From Myxococcota bacterium (GTDB lineage Bacteria > Myxococcota_A > UBA9160 > SMWR01): DNA of 64,000 nt. The notes beneath the pieces are model-generated. The model worked only from the letters and a program-made list of their open reading frames with translations. It did not search any database and was not told where the DNA came from. Every line of letters begins with the position of its first letter. Positions within the stretch are counted from its first letter, which is position 1. The translations under genes and the position numbers were made by a program. The stretch lies in the NCBI GenBank assembly GCA_039030075.1, contig JBCCEW010000015.1, positions 1 through 64,000 of the forward strand, read 5' to 3'. Of this stretch, positions 52,709 to 60,417 are shown in pieces.

Positions 52709-53557
52709 CTAGCGATCCGCCCGCGGCGCGCGCGGCGAGGGCGGCGAGACGTTGGCGCTCAGCTCCTTCGCCTTGGCCTCGACCAGCGAAACGCTCACGG
52801 GGCGTTCCTGGGCGGAGTAGCCCGCCAGGAGCACGCGATCGGCCAACAGGTTGATCAGTCGCGGACAGCCACCCGAGGCGGCGAAGAAGTTGCCACTGCA
52901 ACCGGGGGCGAAGACGTTGCCGAACTGTCCACCGGCCACCTTGATGCGGTGGTCGAGGTACTGCTCGATCTCGTCTTCGCGGATCGGCTCCACGTGGTGC
53001 TCGAGGGCGATGCGCTGACGCAGTGGCGCCATGACCGGCTGGGCCAGGATGTCGCGCAGCTCGGGCTGACCGGTGAGGACGATCTGGAGCAGCTTCTCGG
53101 TGTTGGTCTCTAGGTTCGAGAGGAGCCGGACCTGCTCGAGCAGGCCGTCGGCCAGGTTCTGGGCTTCGTCGATGATCAGCACCGTGTTCAGCCCCTGCTC
53201 GAGGCGGCGCAGCAGGAACTGATTGAGGGCGATCAGGTAGTCGGCCTTCGTCTCGAAATGGCCGGTGAGCCGGTACTCGGCGGCGATCAGCTTGAACAGG
53301 TCGAGACCCGAGAGCTCGGCCGTGTTCATCACCAGCGCCGTCTCGATGTTCGACGGGATCTGGTCGAGGGCGGCGCGCAGGAGCGTGGTCTTGCCGGCCC
53401 CGACTTCGCCCGTCAGCAGCAGGAAGCCCTTCCGACGGGTGATCCCGTAGTAGAGCGTCGCAAAGCCCTCCTCGTGGGTTTCCGAGGGCCACAGGAAGCG
53501 AGGGTCGGGAGTCAGCGAGAACGCAGGCTCCGCGAGGCCGTAGAACGACTCGTACAT
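52709..53557 (-). CDS. ExeA-like AAA ATPase (XrtA/EPS-locus type)
   Basis: A 282-residue ATPase that begins with the family hallmark MYESFYGLAEPAFSLTPDPR and FLWPSETHEEGF. Walker A is GEVGAGKTT (50-58) and Walker B VLIIDEAQN. The AAA_22-type core ends near 255 and no peptidoglycan-binding domain follows. Close relatives are found beside exosortase/PEP-CTERM exopolysaccharide genes (XrtA-associated ATPase) or with type II secretion (ExeA/GspA). The divergent neighbour is an exopolysaccharide-initiating glycosyltransferase, which favours the former. An 18-bp element shared with that neighbour ends right before this ATG. Confidence 0.85.
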   Translation of the reverse strand: MYESFYGLAEPAFSLTPDPRFLWPSETHEEGFATLYYGITRRKGFLLLTGEVGAGKTTLLRAALDQIPSNIETALVMNTAELSGLDLFKLIAAEYRLTGHFETKADYLIALNQFLLRRLEQGLNTVLIIDEAQNLADGLLEQVRLLSNLETNTEKLLQIVLTGQPELRDILAQPVMAPLRQRIALEHHVEPIREDEIEQYLDHRIKVAGGQFGNVFAPGCSGNFFAASGGCPRLINLLADRVLLAGYSAQERPVSVSLVEAKAKELSANVSPPSPRAPRADR

Positions 53558-53575
53558 CGATGCGCCTTAACGGCA
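53558..53575 (-). promoter_or_regulatory. 18-bp shared site, reverse copy
   Basis: Reading the reverse strand, TGCCGTTAAGGCGCATCG lies immediately before the ATG of the ExeA-like gene. It matches 16 of 18 bases with the forward copy at 53718-53735. The two copies face the two divergent genes and may be operators or conserved 5' leader elements. Confidence 0.5.
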
Positions 53576-53613
53576 GATTGGGGCTGCGAGGAAAGCCGGA
53601 GTGTCCAAACTAC

Positions 53614-53633
53614 CGTATCCCCATGGGGATACG
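53614..53633. promoter_or_regulatory. 20-bp perfect palindrome, likely operator
   Basis: CGTATCCCCATGGGGATACG reads identically on both strands. It is midway between the divergent ExeA-like ATPase and polyprenyl glycosylphosphotransferase genes, about 80 bases upstream of the forward -10 box. A dimeric regulator is the most likely ligand. Confidence 0.6.
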
Positions 53634-53712
53634 AGCGTCCACAGCCCAAAATTCGCCAAATGCTGTTTGAAAAACGCCGACTTCCCCTTCTTCTTCGCTA
53701 CGTCCCGGGGGG

Positions 53713-53718
53713 TATAAT
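53713..53718 (+). promoter_or_regulatory. Consensus -10 box of the EPS gene
   Basis: TATAAT, a perfect sigma70 -10 hexamer, is rare in this GC-rich window. The -35 region (about 53690-53695, CTTCTT) is poor, which suggests activator dependence. Transcription from about 53725 leaves a leader of roughly 155 bases before the GTG at 53882. It contains a 6-bp hairpin (GCAGGG 53738-53743, CCCTGC 53749-53754). Confidence 0.55.
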
Positions 53719-53735
53719 GCCGTTAAGTCGCGTCG
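53718..53735 (+). promoter_or_regulatory. 18-bp shared site, forward copy
   Basis: TGCCGTTAAGTCGCGTCG starts on the last base of the TATAAT box and covers the predicted transcription start. It matches the reverse copy at 53558-53575 in 16 of 18 bases. Confidence 0.5.
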
Positions 53736-53881
53736 AAGCAGGGTTCGTCCCTGCGTGAGTGTCCCTCTCCGCGTTTCCCGTAACCAAGTGCGCTCGACGT
53801 GCCACTACACGGGGTGACGGCGGGGAAGGTGCGCAGCGGTTGCTGATCCTGCTCCGAACGCTCTGAAGGCTGCCATTCGAC

Positions 53882-55282
53882 GTGTTGAGAGCCCACGCGA
53901 AGCTCATTAGTTCGCTCCTGCTGACGATCGACGTCGGCTTCTCCGCGTTGGTGTTTCTGGCGACGGTTTCGCTCCTGGAGGTCACGCATCCCGGCGCCGG
54001 GGCCGATACCCGGGCCCTGCTCGTCCCCGGTCTGGTCGCCTGCCTGGCCTGGCCCCTGATCCTCGACCAGTTCGAGCTCTACGGGTCCCAGCGCCGCCGC
54101 GACATCATCCAGGTGCTCGAGAGCCTGGTCCTGGCCGGCGCGCTTTCCACGGTGCTCGTCGCGACGGCGGTGGCCCTCTCTGCCACGCCGGTCGCCTGGA
54201 CCTTCCCGCTCGCCTTCGGCACCGGTCAGTTCCTCGTGCTCGGCACGATTCGCGTGATCGGAATGGCGCTGGTGCGCGCCTTCCGCGCCCGCGGTCACAA
54301 CACCCGCTACGTCCTCGTGGTGGGTTCGGGGAAGCGCGCCCATTCGGTGCTCCAGGTGCTCGAGCGCCACCGCGAATGGGGTCTCTCGGTGGTGGGCTTC
54401 CTCGACGACGGGGATGTGCCGCACGATCCGCGGATTCCCCAGGATCGCATCCGCAAGCTGATCCACCTGCCGCAGATCCTGAAGCAGCAGGTGATCGACG
54501 AAGTGATCGTGGCCTGCCCGCGCTCGATGCTGGGCGACATCGGCCCGGTGGTCAGCACCTGCGCCAGCGCCGGCGTGCCGATGACCGTGCTTTCGGATCT
54601 CTTCGGCGACTACCTGCCGCCGCCGCGGGTCACCCGCTTCGGCTCGCTCGCCGCCCTGAGCTTCGCGCCCGTCCATCACAGCCGCTCGCTGCTCGCGCTG
54701 AAGCGCGTGATCGACGTCGTCGGTTCGGGAGCCGCCCTCATCGTGTCGGCGCCGATCATCGGCTTGGCCGCGATCGCCATCAAGGCGACCTCGCCGGGGC
54801 CGGTGATCTTCCGTCAGGTGCGCTGTGGCCAGTACGGCCGGCCGTTCTCGATGTGCAAGCTCCGCACGATGTACGTCGACGCCGAGGAGCGTCTGGCCGA
54901 GCTGATGAAGAAGAACGAGATGAAGGGACCCGTCTTCAAGATGCGCGACGATCCGCGGATCACGAAGGTGGGCCGCATCCTGCGTCGCCTGAGTCTCGAC
55001 GAGCTGCCCCAGTTCTGGAACGTGCTGCGCGGCGACATGAGCCTGGTGGGCCCGCGGCCGCCGCTGCCCCACGAGGTCCTCGAGTACGAGACCTTCGACC
55101 GGCGCCGACTCTCGATGCGCCCCGGTATCACCTGTCTGTGGCAGGTGGGCGGCCGCAACAACATCGACTTCGAGGGCTGGGTGAAACTCGACCTCGAGTA
55201 CATCGACACCTGGTCGATCACCAACGACATCAAGATCCTGCTCCGCACGATCCCCGCGATCGTGCGCGGCACGGGGATGTAG
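53882..55282 (+). CDS. Exopolysaccharide polyprenyl glycosylphosphotransferase
   Basis: Transfers a sugar-1-phosphate to undecaprenyl phosphate, the first committed step of exopolysaccharide synthesis. The 466-residue protein has four or five N-terminal transmembrane helices and a central Rossmann-like domain (YVLVVGSGKRAHSVLQVLE, WGLSVVGFLDD). The C-terminal catalytic domain of the PF02397 family includes KRVIDVVGSGAALI, VRCGQYGRPFSMCKLRTM, LDELPQFWNVLRGDMSLVGP and RPGITCLWQV. The sugar specificity cannot be read. The GTG at 53882 is the likely start. The ExeA-like ATPase gene is divergent. Other EPS genes are not contiguous here. Confidence 0.92.
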   Translation: MLRAHAKLISSLLLTIDVGFSALVFLATVSLLEVTHPGAGADTRALLVPGLVACLAWPLILDQFELYGSQRRRDIIQVLESLVLAGALSTVLVATAVALSATPVAWTFPLAFGTGQFLVLGTIRVIGMALVRAFRARGHNTRYVLVVGSGKRAHSVLQVLERHREWGLSVVGFLDDGDVPHDPRIPQDRIRKLIHLPQILKQQVIDEVIVACPRSMLGDIGPVVSTCASAGVPMTVLSDLFGDYLPPPRVTRFGSLAALSFAPVHHSRSLLALKRVIDVVGSGAALIVSAPIIGLAAIAIKATSPGPVIFRQVRCGQYGRPFSMCKLRTMYVDAEERLAELMKKNEMKGPVFKMRDDPRITKVGRILRRLSLDELPQFWNVLRGDMSLVGPRPPLPHEVLEYETFDRRRLSMRPGITCLWQVGGRNNIDFEGWVKLDLEYIDTWSITNDIKILLRTIPAIVRGTGM

Positions 55283-55315
55283 CCCGGCGCCAGGCCTGCG
55301 ATAGGCTCCCCGCCC

Positions 55316-56953
55316 ATGAGCAGTGAAGGGGAGCGCGGTCGCATCGCGGCCGTCTGGTGGATAGCGCTGGTGGTGGTCGGCGCCCTCGGTTGCAGCGAGG
55401 TCGACCGGACCCGCTGGAGTGCGCGTTTCGGTGATGCCGAGGCCCAGCTCTCGCTGGGCAAGGCCTACGCGCGCGGCGCCGGGGTCGACGCGGACGGCGC
55501 CGAGGCCGTGCGTTGGCTCGGCGAAGCGGCGGCCCAGGGTTCGCCCGAGGCCGCGGCCGAGCTGGCCGAGCTCTACTCGGCCGGCACCCTGATCGCGGCG
55601 GATCCGACCGAGGCGCTGCGCTGGTACGAGCAGGCAGCCGAATCGGCGGGTCCCGAGGAACACTTTGCGCTCGGCAACCGCTTGATGGCGGGCGAGGGCG
55701 TGATCGCCGACCCGCGTCGGGCGATCGAGTGGTGGACGCGCGCGGCCGATGCCGGGTTTCTCGATGCCCAGGTGGTCCTGGGTGCGGCCTATCTCGAAGG
55801 GACCGGCGTGCTGCGCGACTTCGGCAGGGCGGCGAAGTACTTCGAGGGCGCGGCGAAGGCTGGCAATCCCGCGGCCCAGAATCGTCTCGGCCTCCTCTAC
55901 ACCAACGACTACGGGCCGGCGCGCGATTACGCCGTCGCCTACCGCTGGTTCGAAGCGGCGGCTGCCCAGGGACACGCGGAAGGCCAGCTCAATCTTGCGA
56001 CGATGCACCTGAACGGCCTCGGGGACGGAGCCAACCGGGAAGACGGGATCCGTTGGCTCCGCTCGGCGGCCGACACGGGAAGCCCGGTGGCCCAGCTCCG
56101 GCTGGCGACCTCCCTCGAGAAGGGCGACGGACTCGACGCCAATCTCGTGGATGCGCAGCGCTGGTACACCGCCGCCGCTGAGAACGGCCAGGGCAAGGCG
56201 GCGTTCCGGCTGGCCGAGGGGATCGAGGAAGGCACCTTCCCGAGCGCCGGCGACGGGGACGCGAAGACCTGGCTCGAGAAGGCGGCCGAGCTGGGGCATC
56301 CGCCCGCGCAGGTCGAGCTCGGCAAACGCCTCCTCGAAGGCACCGGGATGGAAGAGGACCACGCGGAGGCGTTCCGCTGGACCTACGAGGCGGCGACGGG
56401 TGGCAATCCGGAGGCGCAGAACCGACTGGGTGCGATGTACGACCGCGGCTACGGAGTCGACCGCAGCAGCGAAGAGGCGGTGCGCTGGTTCAAGCTCGCC
56501 GCCGAGCGCGGCTATCTCGACGCGCACACCAACCTGGCACTGGCATACCTGGGCGGCGATGGCGTCGAGCGGGACGTCGCCCGCGGTGTCCAGTTGCTCG
56601 AGGCGGCCGCCGAGCGAGGACAGCGCGATGCCGCATTCCTGTTGGCGAAGCGTTACCGGCTCGGCGACGGCGTCGAGCGCGATCCCGATGCCGCGGTCCG
56701 CTGGATGCGGAAAGCCGCCCAGCGCGGCTTGCCCCGGGCGCAGGCCGATCTGGGTTCGTGGTACGCGACGGGGAAGGGCGTCGACCGAGACGATGCGAGG
56801 GCACTCGCCTGGTTCACGCTCGCGCTCGAATCCGGTCTCAAGGGCATGGAGCGGCCGCATTCGCGTCTCCAGCGCCGCATGACGCCGGAGCAGCGACAGC
56901 GCGCCCAACGGCTCCTCACCCAGCTACGTGGCGAGCTCGCGGAGCAGGGTTGA
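55316..56953 (+). CDS. Sel1-repeat lipoprotein
   Basis: A 545-residue lipoprotein (lipobox GALGC near residue 26). The mature protein is almost entirely Sel1-like repeats of about 36 residues, around 13 copies, each with A...LG..Y..G.GV..D...A..W...AA..G, for example LGKAYARGAGVDADGAEAVRW. Such solenoids are protein-interaction scaffolds. Located 33 bases after the glycosylphosphotransferase gene, it could assemble envelope or export machinery, but this is inference. The signal implies a periplasmic or outer-membrane site. Confidence 0.88.
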   Translation: MSSEGERGRIAAVWWIALVVVGALGCSEVDRTRWSARFGDAEAQLSLGKAYARGAGVDADGAEAVRWLGEAAAQGSPEAAAELAELYSAGTLIAADPTEALRWYEQAAESAGPEEHFALGNRLMAGEGVIADPRRAIEWWTRAADAGFLDAQVVLGAAYLEGTGVLRDFGRAAKYFEGAAKAGNPAAQNRLGLLYTNDYGPARDYAVAYRWFEAAAAQGHAEGQLNLATMHLNGLGDGANREDGIRWLRSAADTGSPVAQLRLATSLEKGDGLDANLVDAQRWYTAAAENGQGKAAFRLAEGIEEGTFPSAGDGDAKTWLEKAAELGHPPAQVELGKRLLEGTGMEEDHAEAFRWTYEAATGGNPEAQNRLGAMYDRGYGVDRSSEEAVRWFKLAAERGYLDAHTNLALAYLGGDGVERDVARGVQLLEAAAERGQRDAAFLLAKRYRLGDGVERDPDAAVRWMRKAAQRGLPRAQADLGSWYATGKGVDRDDARALAWFTLALESGLKGMERPHSRLQRRMTPEQRQRAQRLLTQLRGELAEQG

Positions 56954-56960
56954 ACCAGCC

Positions 56961-57206
56961 CTAGGCGAGTTCTTCCGCCTCGTCCTCGTCGACTTCGCTG
57001 GCCCGCACCGGATGCGGTGCGTACTCGGTGCCGTCGTTCCAACCGTCGATGCTCGCGGCCTGCGCCATCCAGGACTTCGCGAGGTCGTCGTCCACCAGGA
57101 CGCCACTGCCGTCGAACCCCTCGGTCACGGCATCCCAGAGGTCCTGTCCGCCGTTCTCCCACCAGGTGCGCGAGGCGAATTCGAAGTCGATGGCCAGCTT
57201 CTTCAC
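56961..57206 (-). CDS. Small acidic protein downstream of MBL hydrolase
   Basis: An 81-residue protein starting at a GTG with GAGGAG upstream. The sequence (KKLAIDFEFASRTWWENGGQ, LVDDDLAKSWMAQAASI) is acidic, rich in Trp, and ends in a Glu/Asp tail. No family recognised. The start is only 8 bases after the stop of the MBL hydrolase gene on the same strand, so the pair is co-transcribed and maybe coupled. Its size is below many annotation cut-offs; the ribosome site supports it. Confidence 0.55.
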   Translation of the reverse strand: MKKLAIDFEFASRTWWENGGQDLWDAVTEGFDGSGVLVDDDLAKSWMAQAASIDGWNDGTEYAPHPVRASEVDEDEAEELA

Positions 57207-57214
57207 GGGGCTCC

Positions 57215-58339
57215 TCAACCTGCGACGTAGCGGAGCGTGCCGTGGCCGTCTTCGGTGCGATCGGCTTCGCCCGCGATGCGCAGGTGCTCCAGGTGGGCGT
57301 AGGTCTCGCTGTCTGCCATCGGTCCCCAGCTCCGCTCCCTGAAGAGTCGGCGAGTGAACGCCTCCACGGTTTCGGGGATCCCGAAGTCCCGCGAAATCGA
57401 GCGCACCTTCTCGAGGCGCTCCTCGTGGTGGCGCTTGATCGCTTCGGTCCGGGCCGGAAGATCCTCGAAGGGGTGACCGTGGGCCGGCAGCACCTGCTCG
57501 ATCCCGTGGATCTCGGCCACCCGGTCCAGGCTGTAGAAGAACGAAGCGAGCGGGTCGGGCGAGCTGCTGATTCCCGAGATGTGGGGCGTGATCGTGGGCA
57601 GGACATGGTCGCCCGCCAACAGGACGCCCGACTCGGGGTCGTGGAGACAGATGTGATCGCCGGTGTGGCCCGGCGTGTGGGTGACGAACCATTCGCGGTT
57701 GCCGAGCTGGAGGACGTCGCCGTGCTCGACGGGGGCGGTGATGGTCGGTACGAAGGATTTCCCCAACCAGCGGGCGAAGCGCCAGCGGACGCGGAACCAG
57801 AACGGCGGCGCAGGGCGTTCACCACCCCAGGGCGTACGGCCGCGTGTCCGCGAGCGTTCGAGGATGGCCTGAGCGTCTTCGATCGCGTTCTGCAGGGTCT
57901 CGGGGAGGGTCTCCTCGTCGTCGGGGTCGCCGTGTGCGTGGCGATGGTGAGCGGCGAGGTCGTCCACCGAGACCTCGGGCGCTTCGACGGTGGAGAGCGG
58001 GCCGAACTGGAAGCGATGGTGGCCGACGACGCGGGCTCCCGTCTCCTTTGCGAGTCGTGCGGCGCCGCCGAAGTGGTCGGGGTGGGAGTGGGTGACGATC
58101 ACGGTGTGGACGTGGCGCGTCGCGAACCCGGCTTGTTTCAGCCGTTCGGTCAGCACTTTCGCGGTGCCCGGCCCGGGCAGGCCGGGGTCGACGACCGCGA
58201 CCCCGTCGGCGTCGGGGATGGCGTAGCAGTTCACGTGGCCCAGACCCGGCAGCCGGATCGGGAGCTCGAGCCGCAGCACGCCGCCCGGCAGCTCGGTGAT
58301 CGTGTCGCGCGCGGGCTCTTGCTCTTGCCGTTTCGCCAT
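57215..58339 (-). CDS. Metallo-beta-lactamase-fold hydrolase
   Basis: A 374-residue MBL-fold enzyme with the dinuclear metal motif VTHSHPDHFGG (HxHxDH), a downstream His in THTPGHTGDHICL, the Asp of LLAGDHVLP and the terminal His in LPAHGHPFEDL. All metal ligands appear present. An extra insertion (about 105-180) sits between the first two motifs. The C-terminal winged-helix-like region (AIKRHHEERLEKV) resembles LACTB2/glyoxalase-II-like family members. Substrate unknown. The ATG at 58339 gives MAKRQEQEP; the upstream frame extension is not credible. Confidence 0.85.
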   Translation of the reverse strand: MAKRQEQEPARDTITELPGGVLRLELPIRLPGLGHVNCYAIPDADGVAVVDPGLPGPGTAKVLTERLKQAGFATRHVHTVIVTHSHPDHFGGAARLAKETGARVVGHHRFQFGPLSTVEAPEVSVDDLAAHHRHAHGDPDDEETLPETLQNAIEDAQAILERSRTRGRTPWGGERPAPPFWFRVRWRFARWLGKSFVPTITAPVEHGDVLQLGNREWFVTHTPGHTGDHICLHDPESGVLLAGDHVLPTITPHISGISSSPDPLASFFYSLDRVAEIHGIEQVLPAHGHPFEDLPARTEAIKRHHEERLEKVRSISRDFGIPETVEAFTRRLFRERSWGPMADSETYAHLEHLRIAGEADRTEDGHGTLRYVAG

Positions 58340-58473
58340 GACGTCCACACTAGACGATCCCCCGGGGTCGCGCCGAGGGCGGTCCGGGAAAGTGGGGCTG
58401 GAAAACCGAGTCTCAAGCGGGGCTTGCACCCACCCGATGCACACCAGAGCGCCTTCCTGCGCCGAGGACCCCG

Positions 58474-60417
58474 GTGTCGTCGCCCATCGAGATTCCCCAC
58501 AGCCCCTGGACGACGGCGCTCGTACTGGCGATCGCGCCGATCCTCTATCTCGCCTGGCGGACGCTGCGTCGCGGGGAGTTCCCCTCCAGCGCGGTGGCGG
58601 TGGCCACACCCGGCCTCGCTCTCGCGTTCTGGCTCGTCGGATGTCACACGATCGGGTACGCGTCGGGCTCGTTCCGCTGGGGTCTCTGGCTCGGAACCAC
58701 GCTTCCCGCGCTGCTCGGCTGCGCGCTCTACGCCGCGTCCTGGAGGGGCCGACGTCCGGAGCGGATTCTTCCGCGTCTGACCCTCGACGCGGACACGCGC
58801 TGGATGCTGCTCGGCGCCGGCGTCACCACCGCTCTGGTCTCGCCCTTCGCGTTCGGATGGATGTTTCACGACGAGGTGTACCTCCAAGGGCATCAGGCGA
58901 TCGCGGCTCAGATCCAGAACGGGATCTACCCACCGCGCAATCTCTCCTTCGGTGAGGTCGAGCTCCGTTACCACTACGGCTTCAACACCTGGACGGCGGC
59001 GATCGGGGCGGTGCTGCGCGTACCGATTCCGCTCGCGATCGATCTCGCGACCCTCGTCAGCTGGTTTCTGTGCTGGTGCCTCGTCTGGCGGCTCGGCCAA
59101 CGTCTGGCGGGTGTTCGCCTCGGCGCCGTCGCCGCTCCGCTCGTGCTCTTCTCGGGTGGCATCCCGGCGCTCTGCGACACGGCGGTTCCCGATTGCACCT
59201 ACTGCCCGGGCGTCAGCTGGTGTGGGGTCGACGGTGCGCTGATCAATCCACCGGTGCTGTCCTACTTCTTTCAGCACCCGTGGACGCTGGGACTGCCTCT
59301 CGGTCTCACGGCCGTACTGCTCTACGGCTCGCGTCCTCGCGTGACGGCGGCGTACTTCGTGGCGACCGGCGGCCTGCTGCTCGCGTTGGCATGGTCCCAG
59401 TTCGTGTTCTTCCTGTGCACGCTGGGTGCCCTGTGGGCCGCAGAGGCGTGGACCCGGGCTCCCGATCGCGGTCGTGCCTGGTGGGGCGCGACGTCGACCG
59501 CAGGAATTGTCCTGGCCTTGGCTTCGGTGACGGGCGCCTGGTTCGCCCGCGGCGCCGGGGAGGGGCTCGGCGTCGTCTTCTCGCCGGGCGTCACCGAGAC
59601 TGCGGGCGGCACGCTGCGCTGGCTCCTGGCCACCCACGGCGTCGTGCTGCTCGGTGGCTGGTCGGGCTTCCGGCACCACCCCGACCGATCGGCGCCCGTG
59701 GCCATCTGGGTCCTCGGCAGTCTCGCCGTGGTGATGCTCTTCGCGCACGCGCACACCTGGGACATCGTGAAGTTCTCGCTCGTCGCACAGCTGGGGCTGA
59801 CACTCGGCCTCGGCGTGACGTTGGTGCACTGGGTGAATACGAGCCGGGAGCGCTGGCGCGTGATGGCGGCGGCGGCCGTGTGTCTCCTGTGTGTGGGGTC
59901 GTCCCTCAGCTTCGGCTGGGCCCTGTTCCAGGCGGGCGATACCGAGCTTCGCTTCCCACGACACGCGAAGGTGTTGTCGGAGCACGACGCGGCCGCGGTC
60001 AGCTGGTTGCGGCCCCGCGTGGCGCCGGGGGAGCTGGTCGTCCGCACGGCGCTCGATGCGGCGCTGGGCTACGCCCAATGGGGCGGGCTCCCGCAGGTCT
60101 GGATGGACGGACAGCTGGCGCGGGTGCGCGCCTTCGGAATCACGACGGATCGCATCGCGCAGCGGCAGCGCCTGCTGGTCTCCTGGCCGGCCCAGATGGC
60201 GCCCTATGCGGCGGAATCGGTGCGCTGGTTGGTGCTGGGCCCCAATGACGCGCGTCTTCTCGCCCACACGCGCGCTTGGGAAGCCGAGGGGCGGGCGCGG
60301 GAACGCGCCCGGTTCGGAGCGCTTCGGGTCTTCGAAATCGCGCCCGAAGCGTTCAGCGAGCCTGCGCCGCCGCTCCACGTCGCGGCTGGCGTCGCGCCTC
60401 CTGCTCGAGGCCGGTGA
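58474..60417 (+). CDS. Multispanning GT-C-like membrane protein
   Basis: A 647-residue inner-membrane protein with about 13 hydrophobic segments. The first large extracytoplasmic loop contains GWMFHDEVYLQGHQAIAAQI, with acidic residues where GT-C glycosyltransferases have their catalytic Asp/Glu, and ELRYHYGFNTWTAAIG. A second loop has paired cysteines (CDTAVPDCTYCPGVSWCGV), possibly disulphide-bonded. The last 150 residues are soluble. This resembles uncharacterised mannosyl/arabinosyl-transferase-like proteins; transferase activity is inferred. The GTG start follows GAGG. Its 3' end overlaps the convergent MFS/spermidine-synthase-like gene by 65 bases. Confidence 0.7.
   Translation: MSSPIEIPHSPWTTALVLAIAPILYLAWRTLRRGEFPSSAVAVATPGLALAFWLVGCHTIGYASGSFRWGLWLGTTLPALLGCALYAASWRGRRPERILPRLTLDADTRWMLLGAGVTTALVSPFAFGWMFHDEVYLQGHQAIAAQIQNGIYPPRNLSFGEVELRYHYGFNTWTAAIGAVLRVPIPLAIDLATLVSWFLCWCLVWRLGQRLAGVRLGAVAAPLVLFSGGIPALCDTAVPDCTYCPGVSWCGVDGALINPPVLSYFFQHPWTLGLPLGLTAVLLYGSRPRVTAAYFVATGGLLLALAWSQFVFFLCTLGALWAAEAWTRAPDRGRAWWGATSTAGIVLALASVTGAWFARGAGEGLGVVFSPGVTETAGGTLRWLLATHGVVLLGGWSGFRHHPDRSAPVAIWVLGSLAVVMLFAHAHTWDIVKFSLVAQLGLTLGLGVTLVHWVNTSRERWRVMAAAAVCLLCVGSSLSFGWALFQAGDTELRFPRHAKVLSEHDAAAVSWLRPRVAPGELVVRTALDAALGYAQWGGLPQVWMDGQLARVRAFGITTDRIAQRQRLLVSWPAQMAPYAAESVRWLVLGPNDARLLAHTRAWEAEGRARERARFGALRVFEIAPEAFSEPAPPLHVAAGVAPPARGR

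Larger units (their letters stand above)
53576..53881. other. Divergent EPS control region and long leader
   Basis: The gap between the two divergent genes is 324 bases including the reverse shared site. No protein-coding frame is convincing. Contents in order are the 20-bp palindrome, an AT-richer stretch (53645-53680), the TATAAT box, the forward shared site and a structured leader. Confidence 0.55.

Noticed and set aside
53640..53665. Possible sigma54 promoter reading reverse (GG-N10-GC around TGGCGAATTTTGGGC)
   Set aside because: Only the minimal GG and GC dinucleotides fit; the conserved flanking bases are absent, so chance is likely.
53780..53850. Riboswitch in the glycosylphosphotransferase leader
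   Set aside because: I looked for c-di-GMP and other known consensus cores and saw none; only local hairpins remain.
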